Positions 1 through 12,639 of a stretch of 64,000 bases of DNA are shown here, in pieces. The stretch is from Atherinomorus stipes (lineage: Eukaryota > Chordata > Actinopteri > Atheriniformes > Atherinidae). The notes under the pieces are model-generated. The model made no database searches, was not told the origin of the DNA, and was given only the letters and a program-made list of their open reading frames with translations. Both the position numbers and the translations under genes were made by a program. The stretch covers positions 186,001 to 250,000 of the forward strand of contig JALJCO010010161.1 in NCBI GenBank assembly GCA_023101725.1. The letters run 5' to 3'. Positions within the stretch are counted from its first letter, which is position 1, and each line of letters opens with the position of its first letter.

Positions 1-400
1 TCTGATGTTACGCAACATCAGACGTCTGCACCTGTTGACGGGTATTTCGGTCCACTGTTCATGAGCAAAGTGCTCTAATTTGTCTGGGAAAGTTTTACTT
101 TCCTTTAATCAGATTTTACTCTGCAATTCAAAATCAGTACGTCATTTTACTAAATTATAATTTTGTGAAGTCTTATTTATCGTTACTTTTACAGTTTTTT
201 ATTTTAATTACTATTGTCACTACTACACCTGTTGAATTACTGCAGCCACTGGCGACCTGACCAGGGTGTACCCTGCCTTTTACCCTGATAATAGCTGGAA
301 TAGGGTCCAGTAACTCCCATGACCCTGAACTGGAAAAGCGAAACAGAAAATGAATGAATGAATATTGTGAACTTAGCCTTTTCTTTAATGTAATCTTTCA
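1..400 (+). mobile_element. Tc1-like MITE copy (a), interrupted, left end outside window
   Basis: The stretch beginning at base 1 (cagacgtctgcacctgttga) matches the internal part of a repeat seen complete at 36685-37124 and nearly complete at 21475-21998. That family has AT-rich arms and ends like cagtcatcctcaaaatta next to TA. This copy lacks its left part, which lies outside the window, and is split by a 145-bp insertion at 218-362. The family has no coding capacity, so it is a non-autonomous element. Placing it in Tc1/mariner rests on the TA flanks and the terminal CAG seen in the complete copy. Confidence 0.7.
218..362 (+). mobile_element. L2-type LINE/SINE 3' tail inserted in MITE (a)
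   Basis: The sequence contains the fish retroposon tail signature gcgacctgaccagggtgtac, then agctggaatagggtccag, and ends in tandem atga units. It is flanked by the direct repeat tattgt (212-217 and 363-368). In other MITE copies the flanking sequence is continuous across this point, so the insertion boundary is clear. It is a severely 5'-truncated retroposon with no coding capacity. Assignment to the L2/Maui-like group comes from general knowledge of such tails. Confidence 0.7.
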
Positions 401-2520
401 AGCGCAACTATAGTGATTTCAGTCGTTGGGTTGATCCAGAATGAGTCCACAATGCATCCTGGAGACACGTTCTGTTTAAATTAGGAAACAAATGTGGATA
501 AATTTATTCTTAGTCCAGCTTTTATGTGTTCACACCTGTATGCTGCTGTCTTGTGATTGGATCATTAAGTGTCTAATACCAAATGGTCCTACTGTAATAC
601 CAAACAGACCCAAAGTGAGTGACCAGATAAGGGCTCTAGCCTAAAAAAGAAATAAAGTGCTGAACATGAATCAAAACTAACAAGAAGCATCATCCGTGTA
701 ACTGATTACTCATGGAGAGCTTTTCTGAAGCACTTAAAACACGGTTCTGCAGATGTTCTGTTGAATGAATTAAGGTGAGACCCTTGGGATAAACAGCCCT
801 CAGACGGAGTGTTTTTAAGTGGCAGCCATGACAGGAAACAGGTTAAAGACCTTTTTAATGAACAGAGTTTTAGGGATGCATCCTCATCCACATGAATGTT
901 TCACTGTTCATGAAACAGACGAACAAAATAGCAACAGTTTACAGTGGAGGTCTGCAGCCTATAATGCGGTTTTCATCCCCTAGGATACAACAAAAGCTGA
1001 GCTGCCAAGCAGGGAAAGTAGGTCACGGCTCCAAGAAAGTGTCTTCTCACAATTTACTTAAGTCTTTCCTCAACTTTTTCATTATTACAGTATTGTGTTG
1101 GCATGTCGCATGTACGTAATTCAGCTTGGAGATGGTACAACTGAGCGAGCTGGGGTCAGGTTTTATCCCGGCAACGTTACCCCCCCCCCCAAACTCTTTT
1201 TGCCTGGTCTCATCAGGAAGGTTAAACTGAAATCCACGGTTTTCACATCAGCACAGATTGTCCCCACGGCGAACAATTTAACTGCTCTACGTCTGTTTGT
1301 TAATGTTTATCATTTTCTCATTGTTTGTCCAGCCAAACATGAAGCACGGGCAGCTGTTCACGAGGCTGCCGCCGTCTTTCCTGGTCCTCATGCATGAAAC
1401 ACACACAGCTGCTCGAATAAGCTCCTTTGTTCTGAGTTCAAGTCTTAAACACGAGAATAAGAAGACCATGAACTGGCCTTGGATACCACGCTCTCTCTAC
1501 ATTTCCTATCAGAACATGTTTCATGTTTGTCTTTTTTTCCTGATGACACAAAACAGTTCATTTTATTCTAATTTTCACCCGTAAACATGTTTTGTAATGT
1601 TTGTTTTAAAGCTGCATGACTTCCTTTTCACCGTTCAAACTGAAAACTTGCATTGCATCATCCCTAATATCTGACAAAGAACGCTACCTGTGAGCAGGAC
1701 TCTGGATAAACACTCACCACATGAGGGCTGAAATTCAATTTAGCAGCTTTTAACCCTTTGCAGTCTCAGGTGTAAATAGCTGCCCTTGACTACTTTTGAT
1801 TTTACCTTTATTCCCTTTAAACAGCTCTGTCTGCCTCCATTTGGGATCATCCTTTTCAGCACAATCTCACATGTGATTTTATCGTTTTTCTGGGTTTTTT
1901 TCATTTTGACATCCTGTTTGACGGCACTGAACCTAACAACACAAGAAACATTACATAGACACATCAAATCAGAGGAAAAGCGAGTCTGTTTCAGTCTGAA
2001 AACTGCATTCTGTGCACGTGAATATTTACTTTAATTTACACCAGTTAACGAAGCGAACTGCTCAGGAAGATCAGGGCATTATTAAACGATGCTTCGCTTC
2101 AGCCCGTCAACTCCGAATCGACCGACAAAGCTCGACTGTTGTTAGAAATTTCTTCTTCTTTTTACATCTTTACTGAAGAATCAACAAAGCACTGCAACAT
2201 ATTTGAGAAAATATGGAGTTTGAAGAGTAAACTTGTATTAAATAATTCAAACACCCCTTTGGGCACAGGTTTGCCTTCCATATGCTCTAAACCTGAACTA
2301 CCCAAAGGAATCAAAGAAGACTTTTGAGGTTGTTTAAAAGGTGTTCATGAAGCTGACCCCACTGTGCAGCCAAGGTTCAAGCCCCAAACATCAGTTTGTG
2401 AGCTGATAGAACAGACTGTGGCTCTAAAACAGCCTCCAATCATGTTGCAAAGGAAAACTTGTTTATTCTTAATAAATCAGGCGGTTTTTAGGGACATTTG
2501 AAATCTTTAAAAGCAGACTT
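401..2520. other. No gene or recognised repeat
   Basis: Only short open frames without recognisable protein similarity occur here. A run of ten C lies near 1181. I see no long inverted repeats or known element ends. Confidence 0.5.
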
Positions 2521-2770
2521 CCCGTGCTGCACAGCGGTGTGGTGGTTACTGCTGCTGCCTCATGGCAAGAAGGTTCTTGGTTCAAGCCTCAGCCTTTCTG
2601 TGAGCTCTCTGTTGACCCTTTGATGGACTGGTGACTGTCCAGGTTGTCCCCTGCCTCTCACCCCCCACCCAGTAGCTGCTGGGATAGATTCCAGCCCCCC
2701 CCAAAACCCTGCATTGGAATGAGCGAGTACAGATAACGGTTGGATGGAATACAGACATCCCAACTAAGGA
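2521..2770 (+). mobile_element. Fish SINE/LINE-tail repeat with tRNA-like head
   Basis: It begins gctgcacagcggtgtggtgg and continues through ggttcttggttcaagcctcag, which resembles a pol III B box. It then runs into gactggtgactgtccaggtt, agctgctgggatagattcca and a terminal ggttggatgga. This order is typical of an abundant percomorph retroposon, commonly annotated as L2-associated. Related tails lie at 218-362 and 48565-48700, and a related head at 48790-49060 on the other strand. The family name is not certain. Confidence 0.7.
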
Positions 2771-3935
2771 ATGAGTCACTGAGGAAACTTAAAGCAACCA
2801 GCTGAAGCATCAGTAATAATTATTTTGCATTATTATTCCTGATTGGGAAATTTAACTCTACATTTTTCCCATCTCTAGATGGAGAGAGGAGTGGGCTGCC
2901 ATGATTCAGCGTCCGGGAAGTCGGGAGATGTTATACAGGTAACTATTGCTCAAGAGCCTCCGTTGACATACCAGGGACTTAGGCCATGCCCCCCACGGTG
3001 CCGAAGCTGGTTCAGGAATGAAGACAGTGGTGAAAAATCGGAGAAAGGCTTCACCGTCCCCAAGAATCCGCTGTAGTGTGCACTACAAGGCTGCAGGGGG
3101 GGGGGGGGCTACGATAATACAGAGTAAAGGCTGCTACGTCCTCAGTGAGAAGCCAGAACCTACTTCTTCTTCTCTGGGCCAAGAACTAAATGACGTCATT
3201 TTGTTCTCGCGGACGTGATTGAGGACGACTCGCGGCTTGTTCTCAACACCTCAGCTGAGCAGAACTTTCTTTGCGGGGATGTCTGAGAAGTATCGTGTGA
3301 TTGGTCGGACATTAGAGGCAGGCGGGGCTAACACAGACGCTTGAAGCAGAGAGTTGTCACCTTCCCATCTCCACAGATGTGACGTTAAACGGATAGTTTC
3401 AATAAACAGGTGATCGAGGTGGTGAGGAAGTACGAACATGTATACAACACACGTGGCATTTAAATACACGAACACCACCGCATGCACAACTCCGTCCTTC
3501 CACAGATTAACTTTTTTCTTGTTCTTGCAGCCTAAAGAACAAAGTTTTCGCTTCTCGTGGAGTCTGGAACAAGCTTAACACTCCAAAGTTAGAAAAAGAT
3601 GTAGCACGTGCGCAGATTCGTGTGATACGAAGTCAGCTTGCTCCCACTGGTGATGGTATAGTAGCAATACTCTGCTGTAAAAGCAGCATTTTGGTGCAGA
3701 AGCTGTAAATAAGCCGGGATTGTCTGGAGGAGAACCGCGACACAACGATGCCACTGTTATTGTTGTGATCGGCGTCGTGTTCATCACGCTGATGTCATAT
3801 CCTTCAATCGTGCAGAATGCACACGGTCAAGGTTTTCAATCTTTCTTCCTTGGCATCCGGTTTCATGAGCAGGTTCATGGAGGCTAATCCCCAGTTTCGT
3901 GGCGATGCAAGGGCAGATTTCTGAAAAAATTTGCT
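2771..3935. other. No gene or recognised repeat
   Basis: Mixed-composition DNA with a G homopolymer at about 3098-3109. Small open frames show no recognisable domains. Confidence 0.45.
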
Positions 3936-3940
3936 GTTTT

Positions 3941-4035
3941 AATGCAATGGGCTATATGTGCAATTCTACTACTTCCTGGACTTAAGCCATCTCCGTTGTT
4001 TTCTGTCATTCAAGACAGGAAACAACAACAGGACT
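3941..4035. repeat. Arm of the CAATGGGCT inverted-repeat family
   Basis: The segment around gcaatgggctatatgtgcaa, with acttcctggacttaag, matches the left arm of the element at 55830-56940 and is the reverse complement of its right arm. It is followed by a small hairpin (gttgttttctgtc ... gacaggaaacaac). It is a fragment without a second arm nearby. Confidence 0.55.
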
Positions 4036-4610
4036 CTGTAGAATCCAAACATGGTCTCCACAGTCCTCTACGGCAAAGATTACAGAGATAGAAGCCGATA
4101 AGCAGCAACAGCAGAAACCGTCAGAAATAAACTAGTTTTAAACATTTCTCTGACCTTTGCTGTTTCTCAGTTGAAAACTGTTTTTTATCGGTAAATCCGC
4201 ACCTGGCTGCTTGAAATAATCTCTGGGGCAACACATGAAACACTTCCGGTGTAGCCGCAGGTCTTTAGGACCCAGAAGATGGCTTTACAATCCACCGATG
4301 CAGGTACCAGCCAATACTGAATGACTATTATTCTGCTGGCTCTGATTGGCTTAAAGTGCTGTCAATCTTCCCCACGGGGGTCCAGATACGTTCTACTGGC
4401 TCTAAGGAAATGATCGATGTCTCATTCACCAAAATCAACCAATCTGTTGTGGAGTTCTGGGCCTGCGTAACCACACACAGCAGGTGAGGGCGTGTGCAGA
4501 AACAGACGTCATGAAAGCTGCAGTTTAAGGATGTTTTTGTTGTTTTTTTAAAAGATATTAATTTTGGAAGAGTTATAATAGTGTGGAATGATGGACAATA
4601 ACATTGCCAA

Positions 4611-5514
4611 TAGGGCTGGGTATCGATTCAGATTTCAGGAATCGATTCGATTTCAATTCTTATGGTTTTGAATCAATTATTTTTTATCTGTCCGATCCAA
4701 TCCGATTTCGATTCGATTTTGGATTCAATTTGATTTCGATTCGATTTCGATTCAACCTCGATTTGTTTTACTGGTATTGAAAAAAATTTTAGCCTTTACC
4801 CGAATTCCATAACTCTGTAGTTATGCAACATATTAATTCTAGTATTATATTAATATTCTAGAACGAATGAATGAAGTAATGTAGTTAATGGTGGCTGGAA
4901 CAAACCAAACCCTCTCCCCAGATACAGTCATCCACAAAATTATTCACACCCTCCAATTTAAAAAAGAGCTACATTCACAACAGTAATTCAAATAACAGGA
5001 AACAAATAATAAGAATTCACAAAATTATGATTCAGTGAAGCAAAATACACAGTAAGTCAGCATTTAAAACTTAAAACGACTAGCGACTAACCCGCTAGCT
5101 CGATGCTAACTATTAATGGAAAATGCCATTGACATGCTAACGGAATTAGCATCTACGTCGTAACTTCAAAGATAACATACAAAATAGAAAGTATCAATTT
5201 CACCTCGATCATGAACATTAACTGTATTTATTAAAGTACTTACAGGCAGATGTTTCCTCTGTTTAAACTGAATTTTTAGAAACTACTTGTACCAGCCCCA
5301 CTTAGTCTTCTTCTGGCACTGCACTAGCTTTAGTAGTCCTACACTCTGTCCAGCTCACTATCTCCCCCTAGCGGAGCGGCTGAGACACTGCACTTGAGCG
5401 GGGGCAGTACATTAAATGGTCGTTTTAAAAAAAAGATTTAAAAAAATCAATCTTTGGAAATTAATATGAGAATCGATTCAGAATTGGAAAATCGATTTTT
5501 TTAACACAGCCCTA
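4611..5514. mobile_element. Non-autonomous hAT element with perfect 8-bp TSD
   Basis: The left end is tagggctgggtatcgattca and the right end is the inverted equivalent finishing cacagccctaa. The 8-bp direct repeat attgccaa lies exactly outside both ends (4603-4610 and 5515-5522). Terminal TAGGGCTG and an 8-bp TSD are diagnostic of the hAT superfamily. The body has no transposase frame. It contains a fragment of the Tc1-like MITE family at about 4921-5045, so one element has absorbed a piece of another. Confidence 0.9.
4921..5045 (-). mobile_element. Tc1-like MITE fragment (b) inside hAT
   Basis: The segment from tacagtcatccacaaaatta to the end of the line 4981-5040 matches the left 120 bp of the MITE at 36685-37124. 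The rest of the MITE is missing. It sits within the hAT element 4611-5514. Confidence 0.7.
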
Positions 5515-5522
5515 ATTGCCAA

Positions 5523-8500
5523 CTGTGACTCATTGTGTCAAAGTGGCGATTTTGGAAACCTCGCCTGAACTTTTTGTAAAAATAAACTCAGTAATTTTGT
5601 TCTGTTTGACTTTAGAAGGGAAGGTCTTTGCAGGAACAATGTCAGCATATTTTACTTTGGATTGAAAGAGATTAACAGCTTCTAAAGCATCATTTCAGAG
5701 AGTTGCTGATGCTGAAAGTGTGTTTTTTTAAAGGCAAGGTTTAAAATTTTGCTGTGCCATCTTCATCTACTCTTCACCAGTAACAAATATACTTCTATTT
5801 ACACATCTCCATAAATCTCACAAGTGTTTGTATAAAAAAAAGCAGATGCACTCATTTTAAACTGAAGTATGCAATTTCGAGAAAAATGGGCTTAAATATA
5901 TAAACTAACTGTTAAATTTAAGATTCTACTTGAGTTTCTCTTTTTAATTCAGGTTCACGCACATCAGAAGCGCTCCAGCTGGTTGCTGTACTCTTTTAAG
6001 TTCACTCAGCTTTCTTTAAACAACTTTTTTTTTTTTTTTACAATCTTTGGCATATGTAATGTCATTTACAAGTTTCTGTTTGGAGAATTAGGAGTGAAAT
6101 TTTAAAAAATTGAGCAATATGCAGAAGGGAAAAGATAAATGCAGTTATGATTAATTAATTATAATAATAAAAAATAATTAAAATTATTTAAAAAAAATTA
6201 AAAAATATAAAATCAATTAATTTATTTATTTATATAAATTAATTATAATTATGATAAACGCAAGAACTAAGCTGGTTAAAACTTGGTTAGTAGTTCTTTG
6301 GAGAACATTGAGAGAATGTTGTTTGGCATTTATTTAATGAAAACAAACAGCAATTTAAGGAAACGTGTCATTAAAAGCATTTATTTGCACTTGTGCAGTA
6401 ATATGGATTATTTTTCCTTGGTTACAATTTGGCTTGTGGAAATTCTGATTGGCCAGTAACTGTAGGATTCTTCCCATCACACCGGCTGATGGTTCATTTA
6501 GAGCCCTGCCTTTAATTTTTATAAGCCTCTCTCAGGAGAGCATGCAGGCTTCTGGAAATTCAGCCGTTTTTACGCTTAATATGAGGATGAAATCTCCAGT
6601 TCAGGCGTTTGAAGATCAGGTCGAGGAGGAGAGGTAACTTTGAAGGGAAAGCGTTAAAGATAATGAGAGTCTGAACTTCAGTGAGCCACATTCGCTTTGT
6701 TTACTAATGTGCCCCCGCTCTGCTGCTCCCCACCCCAATCTGTATGCATGGAGGGGCTTCTGGCCACCAGGGATGAGTGCGGCACTCTGCTGCGTATCTA
6801 ACAGCAGCTCTCAGGATTACGATGACAGCTTTCGGGTCTCATGAGAAGACTGAACAAGTTAATTTCTTTACCTTAATGTCAGTTTGGCACACTGTTAAGA
6901 TATCAGATGGGGTAGGGAAACAAATTAGCAATCCATTGACAGCATTGGATGCCATCAGTTGGGAAAGATACAAGTAACACATTGTGTTGTTCTCGTCTGG
7001 TATCAAATGTTTGTGCAAGTGTGAGAACACTGATAGGCTGGTTTCTGCTGTGGTTTGCATGTTCTTCATTAGAGTCTTTGCACATTCGGTTGACTTGATA
7101 ATAAAGTGTTTCTTTACGAGCAAATGGCTCTAAATTTCTAGCACAATGACTTTTTTTTAAGGTGACAGGCTTTTTAAAGCTTTTATTACCCAATTTTGTG
7201 GCTGCAACACAAAATTTAACTTTAATAGAAGTTGTCTTTCAGGTGACATTAACTGTAAAACACTCCACTCTGTCCTATTTTGTGCTTTTCCTTTCAGTTT
7301 CATGGTTTCAGGGCAGACGTCGAATCCAAAAAGCCAAAGATACACAAGACCCTGCTTATCAAGACATATGTGCAGCCCATCACCTTTATCCAAACTGTTG
7401 TTGAGTTTATTCGAGGCTTGTTACCGAGGAATTATTATGTTTTCTGCCAGAGAAATTGGCCAAAGATAAGACTTAATTAGAAGTATATCGGCCTGGGATA
7501 CAACACGAGTCCTGGCCGTGTGCACATCTTAATGGTTTTTAAATTAAAAAGCCTCCCTGACCTCAGCAAAATCTAAGATATGTGGTCTTAATTAGAGTCA
7601 AACATGGAAGGGAAAGGTGGGCTGAGGGCATTTATTCACAGACATCCCTCCCAGTCCATAAGGGCTGCATTTGGTCACATGGTTTTAACACTTCTGCTGT
7701 TAGTGCAGGGTGAGAAAGCAAAGCGTTCAAAATCTCCATCATGAAAGGTCATGAGGAGTACCTCACACGTGCCATGGCTTCAGCTATCAGCTACTCAGTT
7801 GTTTTGAGGGTGAAATAAAGCTGCAATCTCTTTCAGTCCATATCATATGCATTATGTTTGCGACCCTCAGCGCTCAGCCTTGCAGCAGGTCAGGTACATC
7901 TGATGACCTTGCCAAAGCATCAACACTGGCGAGGATGCCAAGCATGCGGAAATGACAAATTAGGATGGCATTGTCTGCTGCTCAGCCCACATGAATCATC
8001 CCTGAAGTATCACACAAACACAGATAATGGGGGGGGGGGGCAAGAGAAAGATGCAGCTCACCTCAAAAAGGGAGGTAGATTGGAATAAACAAACTCATTT
8101 TTACTTAAATCAGCATATTAGAGATGGTTGCAACCATTTCTTTGTGTTTCATTTGTTTCATTTAGCCATGCAGTGACGTTCTTATAATTTCCTGCAGCAA
8201 CACATTAACGCTGGACCTCGGGTGCTTTATTCAGACAATCCATCCTAATCTTTATTCATATCATGCAAGGATGGGCAGAGCTAGCAGACAATGGACGGGC
8301 CTCTGACCAAAGCAGGCTAATACCCAAGCAAAAACACGGCTAGACTGAATAAAAAGAGCTCTTTCAAAGGATTCAGTCAGCAGAACCCCGGATTCCTCTG
8401 GCACCCAAACAGCAACATTATGCAACTAATTCATGACAAACTGAAGTCTGGCAAATTTTGGTGAGATTTTCTGAACATGTAGCCCCCCCCTGTTCTTTCT

Positions 8501-8920
8501 TTTACAGGAAATTCAGTTTTAACTCGTCATAGAATCCAAGAGTCTATCCACATGAGCAATTAAAGCATCTCTTCAGTGGTAACTTGAACATTTAAGACAG
8601 ATTTATGGGGTTAATTATATCTCTGACATGCTAACCTCTCATGAGGCAGCTTTCAGTCGAAGAATCTGGAGAAATTAGCTGGAGGAGATCAAAGTAACTG
8701 TCTCCTCTCCAGGCATCAAATCTAAGCTCTTAAACTGCTTCTTTTTTTCATTTAAAAATGCATTTTACATTAATCTGGTATAGATAATATATAATATTAT
8801 TTGAAATGTAAAGGCAGAGCACAGTTTTTGCTTATAAAGCCTTTTAAACTTGGCCTCATGTTTACTGCCAATAAATACTGCAACTGATGTGCCTCAAAAG
8901 TGGGATGATGGAAATCATTT
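5523..8920. other. Repeat-poor noncoding stretch, AT-rich at 6140-6260
   Basis: No element ends, long inverted repeats or coding frames are visible. A very AT-rich patch built of TTAATTA and TTTA words lies at about 6140-6260, a T run at about 6028-6040 and a G run at about 8030-8040. It reads as unique sequence and is one of the longer such blocks in the window. Confidence 0.5.
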
Positions 8921-8924
8921 AAGA

Positions 8925-9000
8925 TCAAGGCAAGGCACATTTATTTATACATTGCATTTCATAGGCAGAGGCATTTAAAAGTGATTTACATTATGCTGAT
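8925..9000 (-). repeat. LINE-tail-like fragment (aaggcaaggcacatttattt)
   Basis: The words aaggcaaggcacatttattt and aaaagtgatttacat resemble the reverse complement of a common fish LINE 3' end in which 'gtgctatataaata' precedes the tail. It is short and diverged. A similar piece lies at 35375-35470. Confidence 0.45.
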
Positions 9001-9360
9001 GAAGATGAGCAACATCCACACATGAAAGGAGAAATAGAATAATTACAGATGAAAAATTCAGCCATGGAAAGAAGCATAGCGGGGCAAATGTGAACACGGA
9101 GGTGAGATCCAGACTACAGCAGCACAGAAACACAACATCATTTATGGATTATTTCATAGTGGTTGTGTGTTAAAAAGCCTAAACATGTCCACACCTCCAC
9201 AAAACCCTGCAGGGAGCTGCTTTGTTGCCATGCATAATGCAAAATCCCAGTTTATGCACAGTGTGCATGTGTTTGTGTACATTCAGAAATATGAATTCAA
9301 GACCAATATACAATTATTATATAACTGTCAAATTATAATAACTGCATTCTGACCTCAGCA

Positions 9361-9515
9361 AATGGTCAGACACACCTGGATTAATCAGGAAGCAAAGGTG
9401 CAGCATTAAGTTCAGGAAGTAGTGGAGCTGTGCATACATCCCACTGTTGGCAGTATGCACACCTGTGAGCAATCATCTGGCAAAGCATTGTGGGAATAGA
9501 AGTTTTTTTAGTTCA
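9361..9515 (+). repeat. Fragment of the CAATGGGCT/TTAAGTTCAGGAAGTA family
   Basis: The segments cacacctggattaatcag and ttaagttcaggaagtagtgg match the right part of the element at 55830-56940 (same words at about 55958-55973 and 56900-56920). The terminal CCCATTG is replaced by a diverged end. It is an isolated partial copy. Confidence 0.55.
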
Positions 9516-9823
9516 ATTCAATTCAAATTTCAGTTGAAAGTTGAAAGTTCAAGACTGTCTGAGGCATAGACGCCTTCTCTTCTCAAAATGTCTAGAAGAA
9601 TGTGACACAGATGAGCAATGAATAGAATCAAGAAGCCACTTGAAATAGAGTTGTAGAAAGATCATTTATGGGATCAGGTGCAATAATCCTGAATAAAAAT
9701 TCCCCAGATCAACGATAAAACTGCAAGAACAGAACCACGGGCTGGAAGGGAATCAGGCAGGGGCGTCATAAACCACAGAGAAGCCATCGTTTCAGGCTCA
9801 ACTTGAAGGGTTTTAAGGTGTTA

Positions 9824-10010
9824 AAGCAGAGGTAAGTAACTGCGGTGCTCGCGGGCCAGGATCCAGCAGGTTTTAGGAGTTTCCCTGCTGCAACACACCT
9901 GACTCAGATCAATGGGTGATTAGCAAACTCCAAGCTCTGCAGTCTGCTGATTCGGTCCGAGTCGGACGGGAATCTCCTCGTACCTGCTGGATGCCGGCGC
10001 CCGTCTTAAA
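9824..10010. repeat. Palindromic hAT-type MITE (catccagcaggtttt type)
   Basis: The arms around ccaggatccagcaggttttag and tacctgctggatgcc surround a core with ctgcaacacacctgactcag. Related copies lie at 35147-35232, 49877-50062 and 53470-53585. This is a common fish miniature element. The hAT assignment is from general knowledge, and no clear TSD is visible here. Confidence 0.5.
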
Positions 10011-10399
10011 CTACGTAAAGCATCTTTAAATCTCTAAAAATAGAAATGAATGGATGTTTATCTGCTACAGTCCTGCAGTCTGTTTTTGGTCAAAGAAAAG
10101 ACCGTTTTTCCTGTAAATGTCTGAGCTCAGGAATGCATTTATGTTCCGATAACTCAGTTGTTTTTCGTGATTTGATATGAATGGAAGCGATTGTGTTAAA
10201 CCAGTATAGAGTTCCGTCCCAGAGGGACCTGAACTAAAACAAAGCATGTTATGGCAGAATCTGAGATGTCAGCTAAACTGAATCATTATCCAGGGTTTCA
10301 CATAAAACTGCGTTGTTCTGTCATTTACACGCTCACATGCACACACACCACATGGCCACGTCTTCAGCCTGAGGACATCATCATCTGCCTGCAATTGTC

Positions 10400-10680
10400 A
10401 AAGTGGGATGGCGCTTGGCCCGCACTTTTCTGGCCAGTGCCCAGCAAGGCAGTTACCCTGGCCCCCTGGGGGCCCATGCTTCATGGCCACGACGGCTCTG
10501 GCTGAGGCCCTCCCCTGCTTTCCAAGTGGGTGCATCATCCCCCATGCAGTGGGCCTGGGCTCCATCTTCCACAGCGGGTCCTGGTTGATCCATTGAAGGG
10601 GCGTAGCCAGAGGCGACTCTAAGGTCAGAAGGTCGGGGGTGCTGAGCACCCAGAGAGCTGCCCACCCACCCAGCATGCTG
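10400..10680. other. GC-rich patch with overlapping noncoding open frames
   Basis: The block is clearly more GC-rich than its surroundings, so frames stay open on both strands at once. None shows a recognisable domain, and simultaneous openness on both strands is expected from composition alone. It could be a decayed element. Confidence 0.35.
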
Positions 10681-10751
10681 CAGATCTCAGTGTTTGGTAA
10701 AGTTTAACAGTTTCATTTGTGAACGATAAGAATCATTCACGAGTGTCACTA

Positions 10752-11879
10752 ATAGGGGATTATCACGCTTACCGGAAGTTTCCGGGTTTTGGACACTTCC
10801 TCTTCCGGGTCATGTTAACAACAGCCGTTCCTGCTCTGTTATACTGTTTAAATCGGATAAACTCCAAACATACTTAAGTTTTCATTCCAGACTGAAGTGA
10901 TACTGGATCAAAAGCTGGATCAAAGCGATCGATTCGCCGCGGTGAAGGGCCGAACTTTATAATAAAACACACGTTTGTTTGTCGCCGGTGGGGCATGACA
11001 CCGGCACTTCACAGCATGCTAGCATTAGCCAGCTAACGTTTACCGACGTGCTTAACATTGTGCGTCTTAAAACACACAAACATCTGAAAATCGGGTCTGT
11101 CCCCCCGTTTCCAGTGGAACAACTGGGGACTGCCAAGAAAGGAGACGCTTTCAGATGATTGTGTGTTTTCAGCCGCACAAAGTCAGGCACGTCATCAAGC
11201 TGGCTAATGCTAACCTGCTAACAGTAGTCCGCCAGCTACTACTCTGTTAAACTTTGTAAATCGGATAAACGCCAATGCCAAGTTTTCATTCCAGACTGAA
11301 GTGATGCTGAGGAAGAAGTGGATTAAAACGACCGATTCGCCGCGGTGAAGGACCGAACTTTATAATAAAACGACACACGTTTGTTTGTAGCCGGCAGACT
11401 GCGCAGTCGTGTTAGCAGGTTAGCATTAGCCAGCTCGATATCGTGCCTAACTTTGTGCGGCTGAAAACACACAATCATCTGAAAGCGTCTCCTTTCTTGG
11501 CAGTCCCAGTTGTTCCACTGGAAACGGGGGGGTAAGACCCGATTTTCAGATGTTTGTGTGTTTTAAGACGCACAATGTTAAGCACGTCAGTAAACGCTAG
11601 CTGGCTAATGCTAGCATGCTGTGAAGTGCCGGTGTTGTGCCCCACCGGCGACAAACAAACGTGTGTTTTATTATAAAGTTCGGCCCTTCACCGCGGCGAA
11701 TCGTCGCTTTGATCCAGCTTTTGATCCAGTATCACTTCAGTCTAGAATGAAAACTTAAGTATGTTTGTAGTTTATCCGATTTAAACAGTATAACAGAGCA
11801 GGAACGGCTGATGTTAACATGGCCCGGAAGAGGAAGTGTCAAAATCCGGAAACTTCCGGTAGGCGTGATAATCCCCTAT
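10752..11879. mobile_element. 1.1-kb foldback element with arms of about 450 bp
   Basis: The left end, ataggggattatcacgctta, and the right end, aggcgtgataatcccctat, are inverted copies. The inversion extends through about 450 bp of each arm (cggataaactccaaacatac, cgccgcggtgaagggccgaa, gccggtggggcatgac and others). TA lies outside both ends (10750-10751 and 11880-11881). The centre holds a second, direct-orientation copy of one arm segment (10850-10970 resembles 11258-11373). No coding frame is present. The family is not identified, and TA flanks are also compatible with other TSD readings. Confidence 0.75.
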
Positions 11880-12384
11880 TATCAAGAGAAGCTGATTTCC
11901 GGCATATTGGTGCCTTGTTCCAACGGTGAACCTGGTTCTGATGAGCTGGGTCCCGGCCGTGCTAAAGGTGTGTCCCCCCTGCTCCCCAACCCCTCATTCA
12001 CTACATAGCGCACCATCTTCTTCACAGCGAATCACATGATTTCCAGCTGTCACCGTGGCAACCACAGCGGCACCCACGACGCACAAAAAGATTTAATTCC
12101 AGATCAGATCTGTAACTTTAAGTGAGGATATTTTATTTACTCATATTGTGTTTAATCCCTTTTCTGTTGGTTTTTCTCTCGATGCGTCCGACACCTCGCG
12201 CCATTCAGCGCTCCTGACCACAATGCATTGTGGTCTATATTGTCCCGTCTCATCGGACCATCGAAGCTCACGAGTTTTCAAGACGCATTGTTGGTAATTT
12301 TGAGTGCACTACTTTTTTCTTTCTGAACATTTGGACACCCCCACAGAATGGCATGATCCCTGTATCGGGCTCTATGGGGTATAC
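11880..12384. other. No gene or recognised repeat
   Basis: No coding frame or element end is visible. There is a small inverted word (ccacaatgcattgtgg) at about 12219-12234. Confidence 0.4.
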
Positions 12385-12605
12385 ATAAAGCACGATGCTC
12401 TGATGTGTCTCGGACAGTTTTGTTTATTTGTTTTTTGTTGTTATTATTTCCAACCACAGTTAAAAAGCAACATTTTATTTCACTAAATTATAATTTTGTA
12501 AATTTTTTACTTATTATTTGTTTCTTTAGTTTTTTGTCATTTGAATTATTATTGTGTTTTTAGCATTTTCTTTAATTGGAGGGAAATTCTGAGGACAACT
12601 GTGGA
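12385..12605 (+). mobile_element. Tc1-like MITE fragment (c)
   Basis: The run from gatgctctgatgtgtctcgg to attttctttaattggagg follows the right half of the MITE family word for word, with small changes. It ends near a degraded terminus (ttctgaggacaactgt). The left half is absent. Confidence 0.65.
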
Positions 12606-12639
12606 CATCTGTGTATGTGTATATATATATTTATGGCTA

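Noticed and set aside
10398..10676. 92-codon minus-strand frame in GC-rich patch
   Set aside because: Several frames on both strands are open at once, as expected from composition, and no domain is recognised.
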